From a bacterium (GTDB taxonomy: Bacteria > Atribacterota > JS1 > SB-45 > 34-128): a stretch of DNA of 7,669 nt. The stretch is taken from positions 1 to 7,669 of the forward strand of contig JAHIPR010000170.1 in assembly GCA_018903015.1 (NCBI GenBank), in the 5' to 3' direction. The position numbers and the translations under genes were made by a program. The notes under the pieces were generated by a model that worked only from the letters and a program-made list of their open reading frames with translations, ran no database searches and was not told the DNA's origin. Below are positions 6,312 to 7,669 of the stretch, one piece after another; position 1 is the stretch's first letter; each line of letters opens with the position of its first letter.

Positions 6312-6368
6312 GTAGGGGTCGAATTTATTCGACCCGAGTTTTGCGGGCTTGATAAATCAAGCCCCTAC
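6312..6368. repeat. 57-base composite palindromic element with GTAGGGG ends
   Basis: The ends are the 7-base inverted repeat GTAGGGG (6312-6318) and CCCCTAC (6362-6368). Inside are two complete hairpins: GGGTCGAAT / ATTCGACCC (6316-6324 and 6327-6335), and GGGCTTGAT / ATCAAGCCC (6345-6353 and 6356-6364), each with a two-base centre. The hairpins are the same unit facing each other: GTAGGGG, a 4-base arm, ATTTAT, the complementary arm, CCC. The arms differ (TCGA with TCGA; CTTG with CAAG) while everything else is identical. It resembles a REP or MITE-like dispersed element. Confidence 0.85.
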
Positions 6369-6417
6369 TTCTATACGTCAAACGCTACCCGCTCTATGCT
6401 ATAAGCTCTTTTTCTTC

Positions 6418-6442
6418 ACTATATACTAAATACTATATACTA
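6418..6442. repeat. ACTATATACTA direct duplication
   Basis: Perfect 11-base direct repeats at 6418-6428 and 6432-6442. A related TTAGTATTTAGTA word lies at 6185-6197, near the other end of the same spacer. Low-complexity, no function evident. Confidence 0.7.
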
Positions 6443-6469
6443 TTCTCAATTTCGTGCTACGCATAAGGT

Positions 6470-6497
6470 AAAAAAATATAAAGCCATCAGCCTCTAT
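6470..6497 (-). terminator. Possible weak intrinsic terminator after nikR
   Basis: On the minus strand ATAGAG (6492-6497) can pair with CTTTAT (6478-6483) with one G-U pair, enclosing eight bases, and a run of seven Ts (6470-6476) follows after two bases. The stem is AT-rich and short, so efficiency is doubtful. It lies about 50 bases after the nikR stop codon, a sensible place. Confidence 0.35.
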
Positions 6498-6511
6498 AAA
6501 ATAATTGAAAT

Positions 6512-6541
6512 CTGAAAACTGTTAACCGAAAACTGAAAACT
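6512..6541. repeat. Triplicated CTGAAAACT-like word
   Basis: CTGAAAACT at 6512-6520, CCGAAAACT at 6526-6534 and CTGAAAACT at 6533-6541; the last two overlap by two bases. It lies just downstream of the nikR stop codon. Confidence 0.7.
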
Positions 6542-6547
6542 ATTTCC

Positions 6548-6964
6548 CTACACCAGCTCTTTCCCGGTAGTAGCTATAGATAAAGATCCGTATTTTACAC
6601 CTTTGGTTGACTTTAATTTATCCGCTAGCCCTCTCACCTCTATCGGTTTTCCTCTTACTACTATTATCTCCAAACAATTATCATGATCCAGGTGAATATG
6701 CTGGCTGGAGATAATCAACTGGTGAAAATCATGCTGGACATCAGTTAAGGTGTTTACTAACTCCCTCTTGTGGTGGTCGAAGACTAAAGTAATTGCTCCG
6801 GCAACTTCTTTTCCTTCTGCCCACTCTCTTTTAACCAGATTCTCTCTGATTAAATCTCGTATTGCCTCTGAGCGATTGGAATATTTCTTCTCTTTGATAA
6901 GTCTATCAAATTTTTCTAAAAGTTCTTTTTCTAAGGATACCCCAAAACGAACTATATCAGACAT
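6548..6964 (-). CDS. nikR: Nickel-responsive regulator NikR
   Basis: Nickel-sensing transcriptional regulator of 138 residues, normal family length. The N-terminal ribbon-helix-helix domain (about 1-48: VRFGVSLEKELLEKFDRLI, then YSNRSEAIRDLIRENL) binds DNA. The C-terminal ACT-type domain (about 55-135) carries the high-affinity nickel site. Residues H78, H89, H91 and C97 match E. coli H76, H87, H89 and C95 with a constant offset of two, so the square-planar site is intact. When nickel is plentiful NikR normally represses uptake genes, here the nikKMLQO genes downstream. ATG start with AAGGTGG (plus-strand 6971-6977) six bases upstream. A strong promoter and a candidate NikR operator precede it, so autoregulation is likely. 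Transcription reads away from ddl. Confidence 0.97.
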   Translation of the reverse strand: MSDIVRFGVSLEKELLEKFDRLIKEKKYSNRSEAIRDLIRENLVKREWAEGKEVAGAITLVFDHHKRELVNTLTDVQHDFHQLIISSQHIHLDHDNCLEIIVVRGKPIEVRGLADKLKSTKGVKYGSLSIATTGKELV

Positions 6965-6988
6965 TAATCCCCACCTTTGCTATTATCG

Positions 6989-7015
6989 GTATTACTATTT
7001 TAATAATAATAACAC
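6989..7015 (-). promoter_or_regulatory. Candidate NikR operator over the nikR promoter
   Basis: In plus-strand sense GTATTAC (6989-6995), 13 bases, ATAACAC (7009-7015). From memory, NikR sites outside enterobacteria are often close to GTGTTAC, 13-14 bases, GTAACAC; each half here differs at one base. The 27-bp site covers the -10 element and predicted transcription start of nikR. A second, longer-spaced inverted pair ATTATCG / CGATAAT (6982-6988 and 7015-7021) frames it. Confidence 0.55.
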
Positions 7016-7034
7016 GATAATCTTGTCCTGTCAA
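7006..7034 (-). promoter_or_regulatory. Sigma-70 type promoter of nikR
   Basis: Minus-strand TTGACA (7029-7034), a spacer of exactly 17 bases, then TATTAT (7006-7011), one base off consensus. The predicted start of transcription is near 6999, about 35 bases before the nikR ATG. The -35 lies 28 bases after the ddl stop codon, so nikR has its own promoter. Confidence 0.75.
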
Positions 7035-7062
7035 AAAAATTTGATCAATAAGGTTTTTATTA

Positions 7063-7669
7063 TCATTTATCTAAAAGTTTTGATTCATAAGATATTTTAT
7101 TCTGCTTTTTATCCTGGTGTCTTTCTAAGGCAAGCTGAATCAATTGGTCAATTAAATCAGGATAAGAAATGCCGCTCGCCTCCCACAGACGGGGGTACAT
7201 ACTGACAGAAGTAAAACCGGGGATGGTATTAATTTCACTTAAATATATTTTATTTTCTTTTTTGCTGACAAAAAAATCTACTCGCGCCATCCCGGCAGCA
7301 TCAACGGCTTTAAAGGCACGAAGGGCAATCTCCTGAACTTCTTGAGATACTCCATCAGGTAAATCTGCCGGAACAATTAATTGAGTTTTCTCATCTATAT
7401 ATTTTGAATCATAATCATAAAATTCTCCTGCCGGTTTGACTTCACCTACTACTGAGGTTTGGGGTTCATCATTACCTAAAACACTGCATTCTATCTCTCT
7501 TACTTCTTCTAATCCCTCTTCAATTAAAATCTTTCTATCGTAAGAAGAAGCTAAATCTATGGCTTTCTCTAATTCTTCTTTCTTGTGAACTTTGGTTATT
7601 CCTACACTTGAACCTAAATTAGTGGGCTTTACAAAAAGAGGATATTCAAAGTTCTTCTGAATCAAAGAT
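7063..7669 (-). CDS. ddl: D-alanine--D-alanine ligase, N-terminus cut by window edge
   Basis: ATP-grasp enzyme that joins two D-alanines for the peptidoglycan precursor, in the cytoplasm. The frame is open to the window end, so about 200 C-terminal residues are present and the N-terminal third or more is missing; a TTG at 7663-7665 is internal, not a start. Visible, in fragment numbering: PLFVKP with the ATP-binding lysine (10-15), GSSVG (19-23), the omega-loop EFYDYDSKY with the Lys-Tyr pair (89-90), ARVDFF with the metal aspartate (131), and EINTIPGFTS with metal ligands E145 and N147. The Lys-Tyr pair indicates the D-Ala-D-Ala type rather than a VanA-like D-lactate ligase. A basic tail of about 18 residues follows the last family-typical helix. 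No sign of functional linkage to the nickel genes beyond sharing orientation. Confidence 0.95.
   Translation of the reverse strand, partial: SLIQKNFEYPLFVKPTNLGSSVGITKVHKKEELEKAIDLASSYDRKILIEEGLEEVREIECSVLGNDEPQTSVVGEVKPAGEFYDYDSKYIDEKTQLIVPADLPDGVSQEVQEIALRAFKAVDAAGMARVDFFVSKKENKIYLSEINTIPGFTSVSMYPRLWEASGISYPDLIDQLIQLALERHQDKKQNKISYESKLLDK

Larger units (their letters stand above)
6139..6547. other. 409-base repeat-rich spacer between nikR and nikK
   Basis: No open frame worth calling and no recognisable riboswitch (no cobalamin-box sequence). From nikR toward nikK it holds a triplicated 9-base word, a possible weak terminator, an ACTATATACTA duplication, a palindrome cluster bounded by GTAGGGG words and, nearest nikK, two palindromes sharing ACACGG. 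The last 60 bases before nikK are AT-rich with the AGGAGG ribosome site; I see no convincing -35/-10 pair there (TTGCTA, 18 bases, TTTAAT is the best and is weak). Confidence 0.75.

Noticed and set aside
6139..6547. Cobalamin or NiCo riboswitch upstream of nikK
   Set aside because: No cobalamin-box or other conserved core was recognised; the structure present is explained by palindromic repeats.
7035..7062. TTGATCAA palindrome followed by seven Ts as a ddl terminator
   Set aside because: The 8-base palindrome leaves only a two-pair stem with a four-base loop, far too weak.
6750..7205. 151-codon open frame on the plus strand crossing nikR, its promoter and the end of ddl
   Set aside because: It crosses two real genes and a promoter, the translation changes character midway, and there is no ribosome site.
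7063..7665. Complete small ddl-like gene starting at the TTG near the window end
   Set aside because: The frame stays open to the edge and the encoded part begins inside the ATP-grasp domain, so it is a truncated view of a full-length ligase.

Overview
The window is AT-rich and every gene I can support lies on the minus strand, so transcription runs from high to low coordinates. The central block is a nickel-uptake locus: a NikR regulator, followed after a 409-base repeat-filled spacer by five tightly packed genes in the order nikK, nikM, nikL, nikQ, nikO. This is an energy-coupling-factor (ECF-type) nickel importer in which two exported helper proteins, NikK and NikL, stand where other systems have NikN. 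The window edges cut a D-Ala-D-Ala ligase (ddl, right) and a cysteine synthase (cysK/cysM type, left).

From right to left: the C-terminal half of ddl (7063-7669); a 98-base gap with a good sigma-70 type promoter and a candidate NikR operator over its -10 element; nikR (6548-6964); a spacer (6139-6547) with short tandem duplications, a possible weak terminator and a cluster of palindromes that look like a mobile or REP-type repeat; nikK (5353-6138), nikM (4732-5331), nikL (4086-4685), nikQ (3314-4057) and nikO (2646-3317); a 328-base AT-rich spacer with an extended -10 promoter and two more short duplications; a divergent YchF/OLA1-type P-loop NTPase (1244-2317); an Rrf2-family regulator (741-1157) with its own strong promoter and a palindromic operator candidate; and cysK (1-693, partial).

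How the parts work together: NikR (nickel ligands H78, H89, H91, C97 conserved) probably senses nickel and represses its own promoter and perhaps the transporter. NikK and NikL are exported and would offer nickel to the membrane substrate-binding protein NikM, with NikQ as the coupling membrane protein and NikO as the ATPase. The Rrf2-cysK pair is likely a two-gene cysteine or Fe-S homeostasis unit, comparable in layout to IscR- or CymR-type control.

Organism: a bacterium with peptidoglycan (ddl) and probably nickel enzymes such as hydrogenase or CO dehydrogenase, none of which is in the window. Low GC, an IscR-like Rrf2 regulator and intergenic DNA full of GTAGGGG-type palindromes and short degenerate duplications suggest an anaerobe, perhaps of an uncultivated lineage or a deep Firmicutes-like group. 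There is no rRNA or other marker to settle this, and the taxon is a guess. I found no clearly new gene system. The most interesting signals are the exposed histidines at the start of NikK, NikL and NikM, and the covarying palindrome pair at 6312-6368.
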